A DNA stretch of 64,000 nucleotides from Vibrio bivalvicida (GCF_001399455.2 NZ_LLEI02000021.1:124001-188000); one strand, 5' to 3'. Positions 26,234 to 35,342 are shown, numbered from the stretch's first letter. The notes: generated by a model not told the origin, from the letters alone. A program made the numbers and translations.

Positions 26234-26299
26234 ATGAAAACTCTACCACTATTAAAACAACCTCGAGTGCAAATGGCGTTGTTTAGTTTGAACGTCTAA
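26234..26299 (+). CDS. Leader peptide ORF before the CatB-type acetyltransferase gene
   Basis: Short ORF of 21 codons beginning MKTLPLLKQPRVQMAL and ending TTT AGT TTG AAC GTC TAA. It has a strong Shine-Dalgarno, AAAGGAG, about seven bases before its ATG, better than that of most real genes nearby. Codons 14-18 form the left arm of a 13-bp hairpin and the stop codon lies in the right arm. It sits 56 bp before the CatB-type gene. Short leaders with hairpins before cat, cmlA and erm genes control translation by drug-stalled ribosomes; this layout suggests the same here. That role is inference. Confidence 0.6.
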   Translation: MKTLPLLKQPRVQMALFSLNV

Positions 26300-26327
26300 A
26301 CAACGCCACGAAAATTCGTTCCGTGGC
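26274..26327 (+). promoter_or_regulatory. Two mutually exclusive hairpins (attenuator) in the leader
   Basis: Hairpin 1: perfect 13-bp arms TGGCGTTGTTTAG (26274-26286) and CTAAACAACGCCA (26296-26308), nine-base loop. Hairpin 2: arms GCCACG (26305-26310) and CGTGGC (26322-26327), with an inner ACGAA/TTCGT repeat. They share bases 26305-26308, so both cannot form fully. No T run follows either, arguing for translational rather than transcriptional control. AAATTC at 26312-26317 can also pair with GAATTT at 26347-26352, next to the downstream Shine-Dalgarno AGAGG. Confidence 0.55.
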
Positions 26328-26355
26328 AAAATTAAATTAATCAGAGGAATTTGTC

Positions 26356-26991
26356 ATGACAAAAAAACATTGGTCTAAATTTCAGTTACTTCATGAAGTG
26401 GTCAGTAACGAGAACATCCATATAAAAGGCACCCACAGCTACTACAGTGATTGTTGGGATAATGGATTTGAGCAATCTGTTGTCCGTTACTTGCATGGTG
26501 ATGAGATAAGCAAGCAATGGGAGCCACGTTGGAAAATAGACCAGCTTTATATTGGTGATTATGTTTGCATAGCTGCTGAAGCCGTTATTTTGATGGGGGG
26601 GAATCACAACCATCGAGTCGACTGGTTTTGTCTCTATCCGTTTCTTGATGAGGTTGAACGCTCTTACCAAAGCAAGGGCAACACTATCATCAAAGATGGA
26701 GCGTGGATTGGCATGCGAGCAATGATCATGCCCGGTGTCACTATTGGTGAAGGTGCCGTAATTGCCGCGAATAGCGTCGTGACCAAAGATGTTGAACCAT
26801 ATGCCGTGGTCGGTGGGAATCCTGCCAAGCTAATTAAATATCGCTTTGCATCTGAAGAAGTGGCAAAGTTGTTGGCCATGAAGATTTATCAGTGGGATGA
26901 AGATAAGTTCTCAGCACTGCAAAGCTATCTAACTCAATCAGATTTTCAACGATTGGAACGGGCTATTAATCGGTACGATCAATCTCGCTAG
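26356..26991 (+). CDS. CatB-type chloramphenicol/xenobiotic O-acetyltransferase
   Basis: Xenobiotic acyltransferase of 211 residues with a left-handed beta-helix of hexapeptide repeats (IGDYVCIAAEAVI, IKDGAWIGMRAMIMPGVTIGEGAVIAANSVV). It shares with type B chloramphenicol and Vat streptogramin acetyltransferases the Trp/Asp-rich N-terminus, the His-bearing loop GGNHNHRVDW (catalytic His expected among H84/H86) and the terminal PYAVVGGNPAKLIKYRF. It would inactivate an antibiotic with acetyl-CoA in the cytoplasm. Drug specificity cannot be told. AGAGGAATT precedes the ATG. The upstream leader suggests inducible expression. No attC site or other cassette sign flanks it. Confidence 0.85.
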   Translation: MTKKHWSKFQLLHEVVSNENIHIKGTHSYYSDCWDNGFEQSVVRYLHGDEISKQWEPRWKIDQLYIGDYVCIAAEAVILMGGNHNHRVDWFCLYPFLDEVERSYQSKGNTIIKDGAWIGMRAMIMPGVTIGEGAVIAANSVVTKDVEPYAVVGGNPAKLIKYRFASEEVAKLLAMKIYQWDEDKFSALQSYLTQSDFQRLERAINRYDQSR

Positions 26992-27020
26992 TGAAAAATT
27001 GAACTGAGTGATTATAATTA

Positions 27021-27059
27021 GGGCGGTGAGTGGGCTTATGCTACACTCCCCGCCCTTTT
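27021..27059 (+). terminator. Rho-independent terminator after the catB-type gene
   Basis: Stem GGGCGG-t-GAGTG / CACTC-c-CCGCCC with an 11-base loop, followed by TTTT. It lies between the acetyltransferase gene and yibL. Confidence 0.75.
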
Positions 27060-27082
27060 CCATTTCTTTATGAGTGTGACCC

Positions 27083-27439
27083 ATGAGCCTTAAGCAAGAA
27101 TTACAAACGATCAATAACCGTCTAGACAACTGCAAACGCAAGCTAGAGGCAGCAAAAGGCCGTGGTGACCAAGAAATGATCACCAAATTTACCAATGACA
27201 TCGACAAACTGACCAAAAAAGCCAACTCGATGAAGCATAAGCAGAGCTACGACATGAACAAAGAGCGTAAGAGCCTTTTGGATATGCCGTTTTCTCGTGA
27301 GATCACGAAAACAGAACAAGCAGACATGGGTAAACTGAAGAAGTCAGTGAAAGGCCTTGTTGTTGTTCATCCGACGACCAAGCTAGGTAAAGAACTTCAG
27401 CTAAAGGTGATGACAGGTTACGCACCGAAGAAGTTTTAA
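27083..27439 (+). CDS. yibL: YibL family ribosome-associated protein
   Basis: 118-residue basic protein matching YibL (DUF2810), reported as associated with ribosomes in E. coli. An N-terminal amphipathic coiled coil (about 1-45, [20 protein letters not shown]) precedes a basic C-terminal domain ([20 protein letters not shown]). Length is that of the family. It has its own terminators on both sides and is probably monocistronic; a TATAAT hexamer at about 27012 may be part of its promoter. Confidence 0.85.
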   Translation: MSLKQELQTINNRLDNCKRKLEAAKGRGDQEMITKFTNDIDKLTKKANSMKHKQSYDMNKERKSLLDMPFSREITKTEQADMGKLKKSVKGLVVVHPTTKLGKELQLKVMTGYAPKKF

Positions 27440-27454
27440 TTGGATTCGAGATTT

Positions 27455-27483
27455 AAAAAAAAGCGCCGAAATGGCGCTTTTTT
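27455..27483. terminator. Bidirectional terminator between yibL and the phosphatase gene
   Basis: Stem AGCGCC/GGCGCT (27462-27467/27473-27478) with a five-base loop, an A run on the left and six T residues on the right; it serves both convergent genes. Confidence 0.88.
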
Positions 27484-27500
27484 ACTTTAAAATCTGACTG

Positions 27501-30398
27501 TTATTGAATATCTAGCTTTTTGAGTAGAGAAGGGTAACCCCAGCCGTTTTCACCTTCTACTACAGCTTCACCAGTTAAATACTCGAATAGTGTTGGTGCT
27601 AATGAACCATTAGCTTCTGACTTTAGTGGTATTGCTTGCGATCCAATGGGGGTTCCCCAGAATCCGATGAAGGCATCTTTTTCAAGGTAGCTTTCACCTG
27701 CGTGTCTCCCTGGAACTTTAGTGTTGTAGCCAATGCCTTCTCTAGGGAATAAGTTAATGGTTCCTGCTCTATCTTCGGCATATAGTTGCGCTAACTGAAC
27801 CACAGAGTCTGGTCTTGGCGTATAGTGTGTTAACTCTCGCCATTGATCCCCATTACACCAAGTTTGACTGTCTTCTAAGTTAGCCCGATGGAGACACTTT
27901 TCTACTAGATAAGCAAACCGATTAAGCCCAGAATCATCTGGTATAGGAAGATAAGGGTTGAGAGATTTGACATCGAGAAGTCGAACCATCGCGTTATCAC
28001 TGGTAATACTCCCATAGTAATAACGCTCTCCTTGCTTGATGACCTGTTCGTCATACCTGACACCATCGCGATTTGCTACCAATCGAACTCGACACTGCTT
28101 TTCATTGCATGTTTGCTCGCGAACGGCCAAGTAATCCAATGTGTCATCGAGGTAGCTAAGTGACTCTGAGACAATGTCGACCGTTTGGCTGTCAGGTGCA
28201 TTAATAGGGCGCCAGTTTATAAGTTCGCTATAGATAGGTTGGCTTGCCCATCCTTGTTGCGAGTTAAATAGGTCGAACATAAAGTTGCCACCTGCGGTTG
28301 AGGCAACCACCACATCTGTCCCTTTATTGCTAGGATAATTCAAAGCGTTAGTAATCTTTGGCCCTTCTCCTTCATCTGAAGATATTTTCCTAATAATCAG
28401 TGGGTAGCCTACCTCTTTCTCTAAAGGCCCGAAGATGGCCTTTTCTGGGTTTAGTGTGTAATAGACAGGCGCTAAGCCATGATCGCCAGCGATTCCCCAC
28501 AGAGTTTGGTCGTAAACACCTGCATTTTTGTAACTTTGTTCTACTCTGCTAATCCAGTAATCAAGCCTGTTTAGTTCACCGGTCGGCATAATGATTTCGT
28601 CACTAAAAGGGCCAACAAAGTGAGCGAAATGATCGGGCCATGGGTTGTAGATGAGTGTGAAATCAGGCATACCTTGGCCGTCTAGTTGGGTGTAATTTGA
28701 GATATCTTGCTCAATCTTCCATTTGCGAGTTAGCTTGGTGTAGAAGTCCCACCTTGGGAGTTGTTGGTAGGAGGCTATGTTGTCAATGAGTGACTGACGT
28801 TGCTTGGTGAGTACAGTTTCAACTTTGGCGCGCTCATCTAACTCTTTTAGACAACGCTTTTCGCCGAAATCCCTGAGGGCTTCCCCCGCCCCGAGATTGA
28901 CCAAGCCGTCATAGCTAGTATGTGCGTTCCAATCATATTGCGCATTGCAGTTAAGCGTTTTCAAGTGCACAAGTCGATCAAACATGGTCTGCACCTTATT
29001 CGCTTGCATCAATCGATCAAGTTGCAAGGCATCGTTGCCGAAGAAGTAGTAGGCTCTATCTTCGTGGCGATCAACAAAGTGGAAGTTAGGGATACCTGTC
29101 CCTCTTTTTCCCGAAACTTTTGCTCCTGTTTTTATAATCGGTAGGTTACGCACACTGATGGTAGGAGTAGAGGAAACACCAGTACGGGAAATTGACGCTT
29201 TATTCTGCGCGTAGAATTTTTTAAAAAAGGGTAGATAGTGCGGGTCATTATAGGTTTGCTCAGAAAGGATTTCTAAGAAACGAACATCCTGTTGGTGCTC
29301 TGGGCTTGACTGAGCCAGTGGCGTGTTGAGTTTCTCATGCTCCACATGGCGGCTGTATGCGTAAGGAATAAATGGCTTACTCTGGTCAACCAACCCTTCC
29401 ATCAATCCTTGCTGTAAACCATCCACTGTGATTTGAACGGCGAAACGTCGTTCTTGTTGAGACTGAAGAAAATCAATGGCTTTGTTTGGTTCATTATCAA
29501 AAGCGTTTTGTAGCCAGTCGTTAAGGCGCTTCTGTCTTTCGTCTTGATAAACGAATTGACGATACGCTTTGAGCACATTTAAACGCACGAAATCAACTAG
29601 GGTAATGGTTAGAGCTTGGGCTTTGTTATTGGGCAGTGATGCGCGTTCAGGAGCGTCATCTGCGACAATCGCCAGTAAGGCATTTTTCATTTCACCTTCG
29701 TCCATCCCTGAGGCCGCTTGTTTGAGAATGCTGACCACAATCGGTTGGACTTTTGTCACTAGAGCGAGATCCTGCGGTGATTTTGTGAGATAGGTGTATT
29801 GCTGAGGAAGACGTTCCATATCTTGCCATTCGCCAATCTGAATTAATGCGTCGTACACAGTCACCATGGCTGCGACAAATTCCCCATCGATCTTTAAGCC
29901 TTCTTGATGTGCTTGATCTTTGGCATGCTGCTTTTTTTTAGGCTGATGATCGTTAGTGAGTTGAAACAAAGAATGTTCGAAGCCTTCAAGTGTTTTCTGA
30001 TCATAGACAGTTTGGAGGTGCGATTTAAATTTGTCTCCATTCTCAATTCCGGTATAGCGATCGTAAAACTGATAGAGAAAGTAACCGAGTGGTATGGAGT
30101 AGGTGGGATCCGCTATTTGGCCCATCACTCTTGCTTTCGTTCCAGTATCTAGAGGTAGTGTAAGTAAGTAGGTTTCAAGGGTCATCCCGCCGATGGTAAA
30201 TAAGGTCATATCACGAGCGAATCGGGTTGAGTAGGAGAAGGAGTTAACGATTTGGTTTTTGAGAACTTCGGTTGAATTGAATAGCCCACCGACAAGAGGC
30301 GCATTACCAACCTCGGCATAAGTTGGTGACGAAAATGCGCTAGCTAACGCAAATGAAAGGGTTGTCGCTTTGGACCAAGTCATTGATATTGCTCTCAT
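27501..30398 (-). CDS. Large exported alkaline-phosphatase-superfamily protein
   Basis: 965 residues with an N-terminal signal peptide ending near SPTYA. The C-terminal two thirds carry the metal-ligand pattern of nucleotide pyrophosphatase/phosphodiesterases: D-x3-H in WPDHFAHFVGP, D-H in AGDHGLAP, and a late His in PGRHAGESY; a candidate nucleophile Thr lies in RGTGIPNFHF. The N-terminal third (about 40-400) is helical and unlike typical NPP proteins, perhaps a separate domain. It is predicted to act in the periplasm or outside. An in-frame ATG at 30383 has a comparable Shine-Dalgarno and may be the real start. Substrate unknown. Confidence 0.75.
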   Translation of the reverse strand: MRAISMTWSKATTLSFALASAFSSPTYAEVGNAPLVGGLFNSTEVLKNQIVNSFSYSTRFARDMTLFTIGGMTLETYLLTLPLDTGTKARVMGQIADPTYSIPLGYFLYQFYDRYTGIENGDKFKSHLQTVYDQKTLEGFEHSLFQLTNDHQPKKKQHAKDQAHQEGLKIDGEFVAAMVTVYDALIQIGEWQDMERLPQQYTYLTKSPQDLALVTKVQPIVVSILKQAASGMDEGEMKNALLAIVADDAPERASLPNNKAQALTITLVDFVRLNVLKAYRQFVYQDERQKRLNDWLQNAFDNEPNKAIDFLQSQQERRFAVQITVDGLQQGLMEGLVDQSKPFIPYAYSRHVEHEKLNTPLAQSSPEHQQDVRFLEILSEQTYNDPHYLPFFKKFYAQNKASISRTGVSSTPTISVRNLPIIKTGAKVSGKRGTGIPNFHFVDRHEDRAYYFFGNDALQLDRLMQANKVQTMFDRLVHLKTLNCNAQYDWNAHTSYDGLVNLGAGEALRDFGEKRCLKELDERAKVETVLTKQRQSLIDNIASYQQLPRWDFYTKLTRKWKIEQDISNYTQLDGQGMPDFTLIYNPWPDHFAHFVGPFSDEIIMPTGELNRLDYWISRVEQSYKNAGVYDQTLWGIAGDHGLAPVYYTLNPEKAIFGPLEKEVGYPLIIRKISSDEGEGPKITNALNYPSNKGTDVVVASTAGGNFMFDLFNSQQGWASQPIYSELINWRPINAPDSQTVDIVSESLSYLDDTLDYLAVREQTCNEKQCRVRLVANRDGVRYDEQVIKQGERYYYGSITSDNAMVRLLDVKSLNPYLPIPDDSGLNRFAYLVEKCLHRANLEDSQTWCNGDQWRELTHYTPRPDSVVQLAQLYAEDRAGTINLFPREGIGYNTKVPGRHAGESYLEKDAFIGFWGTPIGSQAIPLKSEANGSLAPTLFEYLTGEAVVEGENGWGYPSLLKKLDIQ

Positions 30399-30494
30399 TC
30401 ATTCCATAAATTATCTACATTGTGGCATTAAAGTATGAGAGTGCAAGGTTTCAAGGTGAAGTAAAGCGACTGTTTTTGTTTTAAGTGATAGTCG

Positions 30495-30517
30495 TGGCGC
30501 AAGGGAGACTTGCGCCA
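30495..30517 (-). terminator. Hairpin after the SnoaL-like gene
   Basis: Perfect eight-base stem TGGCGCAA/TTGCGCCA with a seven-base loop, nine bases past the stop of the leftward SnoaL-like gene. The minus-strand sequence beyond lacks a T run, so it may be a weak terminator or an RNA-stabilising hairpin. Confidence 0.45.
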
Positions 30518-30525
30518 TAGACAAT

Positions 30526-31392
30526 TTAATTTTTGAACCCAAACTTACCGTTGTGGTTTTTCCATTGACTTTTAGGCGCGATGGCTTCGACAACATCCCA
30601 GTGTTCGACAATCTTACCAGCTTCTAGTCTAAATAGATCGTAGAATGAAGTGTGCTTTCCGAGGAATTCGCCCTCGCTGATGGATAGAACGAAGTTACCT
30701 TGACCAAGAATCAAATGGTTTACATTGTAAATCATAGGGGTACCAGCTTCTGCAAGTGCGTTGAGAGCCTTACCTAAACCGCTTAGGCCATCGGCTACCA
30801 TAGCGTTGTGCTGGATGTAGGCACTATCTTCATTAGCGATAAACTGATTGATTTTTGTCATATTTCCATCGATCAAGATGGTCTGTACAAAATCAGTGAC
30901 GATCTGCTTATTCTGTTCGGTTTTCTCTATATCTACCACTTGTGTCGGACCATCGAGCTGAGTACGGCCACTGGGGTTTTTGGGCATAATGGTTTGCAAG
31001 TTATCCCAATGCTCGACGATTTTCCCGTCTTCGAATCGGAACACATCAAATCCTACTTTAGGGCCAAAAAAGTTGTATTCGGTGTGGGTGACGGCGTAGT
31101 CACCGTCTTCAAATGCACGGACTACATTTGCTTTCGCACTACCTTCTGGTAAGGCCGCCATAACTTCGCCAAAACCGGCTAGGCCGTCACCAACTGCCAG
31201 ATTATGCTGGATGTATTTGTCTGGGTTGATATAGCTAATTGCTGTGTGATCACCAGTTTCAATACTAGAGATAACGGCAACTGCTTTTTGTGTTTGACTC
31301 AGCTCTGTTACCTCTGGCTGTGTAGCGCATGCGCTTAAGCTTACCGCTGCAGCAACAAACGTGGTTGTTTTTAATGTTGTTAGCACTTTCAT
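30526..31392 (-). CDS. Lipoprotein with two SnoaL-like domains
   Basis: 288 residues from the ATG at 31392 (TGAGGAACATTAGG precedes it; an upstream in-frame ATG is less likely). A lipobox SLSAC places the lipidated cysteine at residue 22. Two tandem SnoaL/NTF2-like domains follow, recognisable by repeats of YIQHN, DGLAGFGEVM / DGLSGLGKAL and DLFRLEAGKIVEHWD. SnoaL-like folds bind or isomerise small hydrophobic molecules. The duplication and lipid anchor are unusual. The gene lies 110 bp downstream of a same-strand AraC-type regulator that may control it. Confidence 0.8.
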   Translation of the reverse strand: MKVLTTLKTTTFVAAAVSLSACATQPEVTELSQTQKAVAVISSIETGDHTAISYINPDKYIQHNLAVGDGLAGFGEVMAALPEGSAKANVVRAFEDGDYAVTHTEYNFFGPKVGFDVFRFEDGKIVEHWDNLQTIMPKNPSGRTQLDGPTQVVDIEKTEQNKQIVTDFVQTILIDGNMTKINQFIANEDSAYIQHNAMVADGLSGLGKALNALAEAGTPMIYNVNHLILGQGNFVLSISEGEFLGKHTSFYDLFRLEAGKIVEHWDVVEAIAPKSQWKNHNGKFGFKN

Positions 31393-31503
31393 CCTAATGT
31401 TCCTCAATGTTGGTTCGAGAAACATGTTAGGGAGTTCGGGTTAGCTGAGCATTGTGGATCTAAGATAAAAAATGGTAAATCTCGTACTCCATCGCTCTCT
31501 CGG

Positions 31504-32382
31504 TCACAATTTTGGTGTGGTGTGCTGTTTGGTAAATTGCCCTGGTGTCATCTGGCTATGCTTTTTAAAGAACTTTACGAAGTTGCTTGCATCTTCAAAG
31601 CCGAACTCATAGGCAAGCTGTTGAGAGGTAGATTGATTGACAACTAAGCGTCGTTTGATCTCAAGGGTGGTGAACGCGTCAATAAGCTGTTTTGCCGTTA
31701 AATCTGTTGCCGCTTTGCAAGTAAGGTTGAGTGTTTTATAGGTTGTTCCTAATTGATTTGCGTACCAGTTGGCATCGCGTGTTTTATGGAAGTTGGCCTG
31801 AAGTTGTTCGAAAAAACGCGCAAACTTTGTACTTTGCTCGTCAGATAACTTATCCAGAGGTACTTCAGGTCTTAACCGATGTAATATAAGAGCAAGTGCT
31901 GAAAACAAATACATCACGATTAGCGGATCAGTGCTTGGTTGAGTCATCTCCTGTTGCATTTGGTCAATAAGTGTCTCGACACGGTTCCTGTGATCGGCAT
32001 CAAGGTCCAGCAACGGGGAATGTTGGGGGGTTAAGTGAGTAGGGGTGTAGTTGGGCAAACGCATGTTGATGTGCACTTGATCAAGAAAGGCCTGCGTAAA
32101 TATTAGCATTTTGCCTTGTGGGAACTGACTGAAATCAAATGCTTGGACTTGTTCTCGCTGAACAAAAACGATCGAGCCTGGCTTAAACGGGTAGGGCTTA
32201 AAATCAACTTCATGTGTACCAGTTCCATTTTGCACAAAAATCAAAGCAAAAAACGAGACTCGGTGTGGCTCGCTAGGATCATGGGCCAGCCCCTTTCGTT
32301 GGTATAGGCTTTCAAGATCAAAGATTTCCAATTCAGCGTTGTTGGCTTTGTTATGGTTGAATGCAATTTGAGGAATTGTCAC
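31504..32382 (-). CDS. AraC family transcriptional regulator
   Basis: 292 residues from a GTG at 32382 with AAGGGAG six bases upstream; an upstream ATG would add 15 unlikely residues. An N-terminal cupin-type sensing domain (about 30-100, with NGTGTHEVDFKPYPFKPGSIVFV) and a C-terminal AraC DNA-binding domain with both helix-turn-helices (ANWYANQLGTTYKTLNLTCK and SQQLAYEFGFEDASNFVKFF) are clear. It lies just upstream of the SnoaL-like lipoprotein gene in the same direction. Effector unknown. Confidence 0.86.
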   Translation of the reverse strand: MTIPQIAFNHNKANNAELEIFDLESLYQRKGLAHDPSEPHRVSFFALIFVQNGTGTHEVDFKPYPFKPGSIVFVQREQVQAFDFSQFPQGKMLIFTQAFLDQVHINMRLPNYTPTHLTPQHSPLLDLDADHRNRVETLIDQMQQEMTQPSTDPLIVMYLFSALALILHRLRPEVPLDKLSDEQSTKFARFFEQLQANFHKTRDANWYANQLGTTYKTLNLTCKAATDLTAKQLIDAFTTLEIKRRLVVNQSTSQQLAYEFGFEDASNFVKFFKKHSQMTPGQFTKQHTTPKL

Positions 32383-32732
32383 CAGTGTCTCCCTTTCTCT
32401 CAATTTCAGTTTAGACCACAAAAACAACCAGTCTAATCGCGTAGCTTGCAGTTAAGAAGTAAATAAAGTGATATTTATTAATACCTTGTTACGTATGACT
32501 TTGCTTTTTTGTCTCCGAATTAAGACATTTCTATTGAGTTTCTTGCCGTATTCGTAGTGACTCGCATTGATGAAACGAATTAATTCTCTACGCGAAATAT
32601 TATTTTGAAGTATGAAGGTGGTATCAAATATTCACTATGCAAACTGATATTTTGGGCGCGTATTTGCTAGAGCTTTGCATCCTATAAGTTCCTGCATTTT
32701 ATCGACAAATTCCGAATATTTGGAGACAGTTT
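32383..32732. other. Intergenic region between AraC and the large lipoprotein
   Basis: 350 bp of AT-rich, non-coding divergent promoter region. I recognise no operator, terminator or small ORF in it. Confidence 0.45.
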
Positions 32733-35342
32733 ATGGTGTTAAAGCACTCTTCAATCGCCCTCGCAATAGCCGTTACTTTAACTGCATGCGGTGGATCAGA
32801 TTCAGGTTCAGCCAGTAGCAATTCTGATTCGAGTTCAGATTCCTCATCTTCTTTAACTGCCCGAGCAGCCGATGGTTATCTCATAGGAGCCAATGCGTGT
32901 TTAGATTTAAACAACAATAAGGTGTGTGAATCTTCAGAACCGAATGCGGTGACCGGAGATAACGGAGAGTTTACTCTTAATGGACTTACCGCTGAGCAAA
33001 TTACAAAAGGAGTGTTGTTGATCGAGGTGGTCGCAGGGCAAACTATCGACTCAGATAATCCAGGCGTGGTTTTAACTCAAGGCTACAATTTGACGGCGCC
33101 CCCAGGCTCCGATTTTATTAGTCCACTGACGACTATGCTTCAAAATGAAATTGAAAAAGGCAGCTCAATTGAAGAGGCTAAGTCAAAAGTTCAACAAAAA
33201 ATTGGTACGAGTGTCGATTTAACCAAAGACTATATTGCTGCAAAAAACTCAGTTGGCCTGAGGGATACAGATAAAGCAGTCTACGAGAGGTTACATAAAA
33301 TCGCTCAAGTTACGGCGAGTATTATGGCTTCCAAAACGGACTCACTAAAAGAGCTCAGCGCTGGTGCCGGAATCAGTGAACATGAACTGATTTCTTTGAT
33401 CGTCGAAGAGGTAACCTCGGTCCTTGAAAATGTTGTCGCAGATATATCGACCAATGCAGGTCGTTTTGATGCTAAGGCAATCGCTACTGAGATTGAACGA
33501 GATCATATTGACCTCGACAAAGACAACTTACGCGATAAAGTTAAAGAAAATGAGGCCAAAAAAAATGGTGTAACGATCAACCATGCGAAGTATCTATACC
33601 AAGAAGGAGCCCATTGGCTATCAGGTCGAACTTATGCAGAACAACCGATGGCGTTGCAGTTTGGTTCGGTGCAGCTTGTCAGTGATGGTGGCATTCAGAA
33701 AAGTATCAACGTCTATGACTATACGGTCGGTGATTTTGTATTAGCGGTAGAGAAGCTACCGAGTTTGCAAATGGTATTGGCTAGCAATGGTTGGCAAAGT
33801 GAAGATAGTGCTATTACTGCAATTGAAGTGTTAGACGATTACAAACTCAAACTAATTTCGGCTGACTCCGTCTTGAGTGACATTGTCAGCGTAACAAAAA
33901 TAGATGTAAGCGGTGTTAATGTTCGCTCTATAGCGAAACAAGTTGATAATAGTGGTGCTTGGTCAAATACTTTACCTGCCGATCTTGTGTTCCCTGATAA
34001 TACGGTGATGTACAAACAGTCGCTAACAAAGAATATCGGAGGTTACTACTCATTCTATAAAGGAAATGATTGTCAAGGTGAAGACCGCTACGCTGAACTA
34101 AATAATTCTTGCAACGGCTTTGCCGTGTTTAAAGATAATAAAGAAGAGTGGCTCACTAGTCTTAAGCAAACTAAAGCAGTTGATCAATCAGACAGGAGCG
34201 GTACGTCTAACATCGACGAGTTGATTCCAGTAGGGACGATGAATCGAGGAGACATTAGAGCCCAATTGCTTGATGAAGGAGTGGTAAAATACTACTTCTA
34301 CTCTTGGTATAACGAGCCTTTAGAACTGTTGCCTGAGACTGGGCAGTGGCACGATATTATTGTCAATGGCGTTCAGCTTCGTGAAGTGTCCATACCGACG
34401 ACGATCATTGATGGAGCAACTTCTGTAGAGGTGAATCTGAAAGATCGCAAATCTTATCTATCGGTTGTCGATGGGTTTGTGCGCAATACTTGGTATAGCT
34501 CGTCTCCAATAACGCGAGAAGAGTATGTATTCGACAGTACAACGCAACAATTTATCTTAGATAATTCAGCTCAGCCGTTAAACTTACAAGTTTGTCTAGA
34601 CTCACTGGCAGACGCTGGTTATGAAAAAAAGATAGGTGACAAGATTGTTTATGATGTCACGCGCACCTTTACTGGTGGTGTACCAACTTCATTACAATTC
34701 CATTCGGAGTATCTCGGAAGTACTTTCTCTTGGCTAGATGATGTCACTAATGTAACCGGGTTACCAAGCTGGATCTCAGATTGGGCTGGCAGGTTAGAAA
34801 AAACTAAAGTGAGTGAATTTGATCGACAGGGAGCGCTAGTTGGATATGAGTACGCATATAGCACAAGTGAACACTATCTAGGGCAAGAAGGCTTTAACCG
34901 ACAAGATGAACGAGTATATGGAGCTGCTAAGGTTGGTTTGCCTGCTGTAGTTGCTCACAATACTAAACAGCTTGGAGTTGAAAAAGTGCATACAACAGCA
35001 ACTAATGCTCCGCTAACCAGCGTATTTGACAATAGTACGGTTCCGGCTCAACTCGTTACTCCCGGATTACGCACAGCAAATTCTGACATAGCTCTCAGTA
35101 CGATAACGGGTGCTTGGTCTAAGTCAGTGTTTGATTATAGTGAGACATATCTAGGCAAAGAGAGAATCACGGTTCCAGCGGGTACGTTTGATACATGTAA
35201 ATTGATCAGTAAAACACACTACCCAACAGCTAATAAAACTGATACTGCAGTGGCTTGGCTGACTAATAAAGGCATAGTGAAGAAGGACCGAAATGAACCT
35301 TCATGGAGCACGAAGATTGAAATGGAGGCTAAGTCCCGATAA
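32733..35342 (+). CDS. Large lipoprotein with Ser/Asp-rich linker, unknown function
   Basis: 869 residues. The lipobox LTAC sets the lipidated cysteine at residue 19; GGSDSGSASSNSDSSSDSSS forms a flexible tether. Next comes the motif AADGYLIGANACLDLNNNKVC, a D-x-N-x-N pattern found in carboxypeptidase-regulatory-like or Ca-binding segments of marine gammaproteobacterial surface lipoproteins. The rest is mixed beta sequence without a catalytic motif I recognise. GGAGACAGTTT lies before the ATG. It is monocistronic with a terminator. Probably outer-membrane or surface-anchored; function unknown. Confidence 0.75.
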   Translation: MVLKHSSIALAIAVTLTACGGSDSGSASSNSDSSSDSSSSLTARAADGYLIGANACLDLNNNKVCESSEPNAVTGDNGEFTLNGLTAEQITKGVLLIEVVAGQTIDSDNPGVVLTQGYNLTAPPGSDFISPLTTMLQNEIEKGSSIEEAKSKVQQKIGTSVDLTKDYIAAKNSVGLRDTDKAVYERLHKIAQVTASIMASKTDSLKELSAGAGISEHELISLIVEEVTSVLENVVADISTNAGRFDAKAIATEIERDHIDLDKDNLRDKVKENEAKKNGVTINHAKYLYQEGAHWLSGRTYAEQPMALQFGSVQLVSDGGIQKSINVYDYTVGDFVLAVEKLPSLQMVLASNGWQSEDSAITAIEVLDDYKLKLISADSVLSDIVSVTKIDVSGVNVRSIAKQVDNSGAWSNTLPADLVFPDNTVMYKQSLTKNIGGYYSFYKGNDCQGEDRYAELNNSCNGFAVFKDNKEEWLTSLKQTKAVDQSDRSGTSNIDELIPVGTMNRGDIRAQLLDEGVVKYYFYSWYNEPLELLPETGQWHDIIVNGVQLREVSIPTTIIDGATSVEVNLKDRKSYLSVVDGFVRNTWYSSSPITREEYVFDSTTQQFILDNSAQPLNLQVCLDSLADAGYEKKIGDKIVYDVTRTFTGGVPTSLQFHSEYLGSTFSWLDDVTNVTGLPSWISDWAGRLEKTKVSEFDRQGALVGYEYAYSTSEHYLGQEGFNRQDERVYGAAKVGLPAVVAHNTKQLGVEKVHTTATNAPLTSVFDNSTVPAQLVTPGLRTANSDIALSTITGAWSKSVFDYSETYLGKERITVPAGTFDTCKLISKTHYPTANKTDTAVAWLTNKGIVKKDRNEPSWSTKIEMEAKSR

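Noticed and set aside
26274..26327. Inverted repeats before the catB-type gene as an integron attC site
   Set aside because: The GTTRRRY/RYYYAAC core pairs of attC sites are not in place, nothing similar lies after the gene, and yibL is an ordinary chromosomal neighbour.
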